A DNA stretch of 64,000 bases from Stemphylium vesicarium. Taxonomy: Eukaryota > Ascomycota > Dothideomycetes > Pleosporales > Pleosporaceae. The position numbers and the translations under genes were made by a program. Under the pieces are notes generated by a model. The model did no database searches, was not told the DNA's origin, and saw nothing but the letters and a program-made list of their open reading frames with translations. Numbering within the stretch: the first letter of the stretch is position 1; every line of letters starts with the position of its first letter. This document shows, one piece after another, positions 63,954-64,000 of the stretch. Location: contig QXCR01000067.1 in NCBI GenBank assembly GCA_004380135.1, positions 93,581 through 157,580 on the forward strand, in the 5' to 3' direction.

Positions 63954-64000
63954 ATGGCAGCAAATCAGAGCCAGAGGGACGCGACAGTCATTCTTACCGA
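63954..64000 (+). CDS. Start of a gene running out of the window
   Basis: ATG in good context (CCAAAATGGC) opens MAANQSQRDATVILT before the window ends. Too little is present to identify. Supported only by start context, position after the transposon boundary and open frame. Confidence 0.4.
   Translation, partial: MAANQSQRDATVILT

Noticed and set aside
1..64000. CRISPR arrays, bacterial operons or ribosomal RNA
   Set aside because: None seen; the window is spliced eukaryotic DNA. The only short regular array is the three-unit 23-bp repeat, without spacers.

Overview
The window is nuclear DNA of a filamentous ascomycete, most likely a Dothideomycete of the Pleosporales type. The evidence is compact genes with many 44-80 nt introns carrying CTAAC/CTGAC branch sites, standard fungal families (Zn2Cys6 regulator, MNN2-type mannosyltransferase, HXT-like transporter, Ypt7, Pus4, RNR2), small secreted proteins, and an AT-rich tract whose transposons carry the C-to-T/G-to-A scars of repeat-induced point mutation (RIP). 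The genus call is inference.

Layout. 1-5.2 kb: 3' part of ribonucleotide reductase small subunit, then a WDR44/Dgr2-like WD40 gene. 5.9-9.3 kb: a divergent pair, a small Cys-rich coiled-coil gene and a long coiled-coil gene. 10.3-12.3 kb: HEM3 and a small repeat protein. 13.6-20.6 kb: accessory stretch with a secreted amidohydrolase, two small secreted proteins, duplicated non-coding segments, a dead flavin reductase and a transposase-like scrap. 21-27.6 kb: mannosyltransferase, NAD kinase and a MoxR/magnesium-chelatase-like gene with an apparent 2-nt insertion. 28 kb: an intron-containing tRNA-Arg(ACG). 28.2-30.9 kb: a second divergent pair homologous to the first. 32.6-38 kb: sugar transporter, P-loop kinase and Zn2Cys6 regulator. 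38.4-41.1 kb: a decayed membrane-protein gene full of TAG codons. 41.2-47.3 kb: conserved housekeeping genes (DNAJC17-like, Pus4, SLC35F-like transporter, Ypt7). 48.1-52.5 kb: a broken gene, a small hypothetical gene and a short-chain dehydrogenase.

53-63.7 kb is a transposon graveyard: a hAT remnant, a complete 1.87-kb pogo/Fot-type element with near-perfect inverted repeats, and a 6.9-kb Ty3/Gypsy element with two LTRs and a 5-bp target duplication, inserted inside the reverse-transcriptase region of an older Gypsy element. A new gene begins at 63,954, about 260 bp beyond the graveyard edge.

The most unusual items are the duplicated divergent coiled-coil gene pairs in opposite orientation about 20 kb apart, two introns best explained as GC-AG introns, the nested transposons with legible RIP damage (a Gag zinc knuckle with all three Cys and its His now Tyr), and an antisense reading-frame relic inside the Gypsy element. 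Gene models were assembled by eye from splice signals and protein continuity; no alignment or database search was run.
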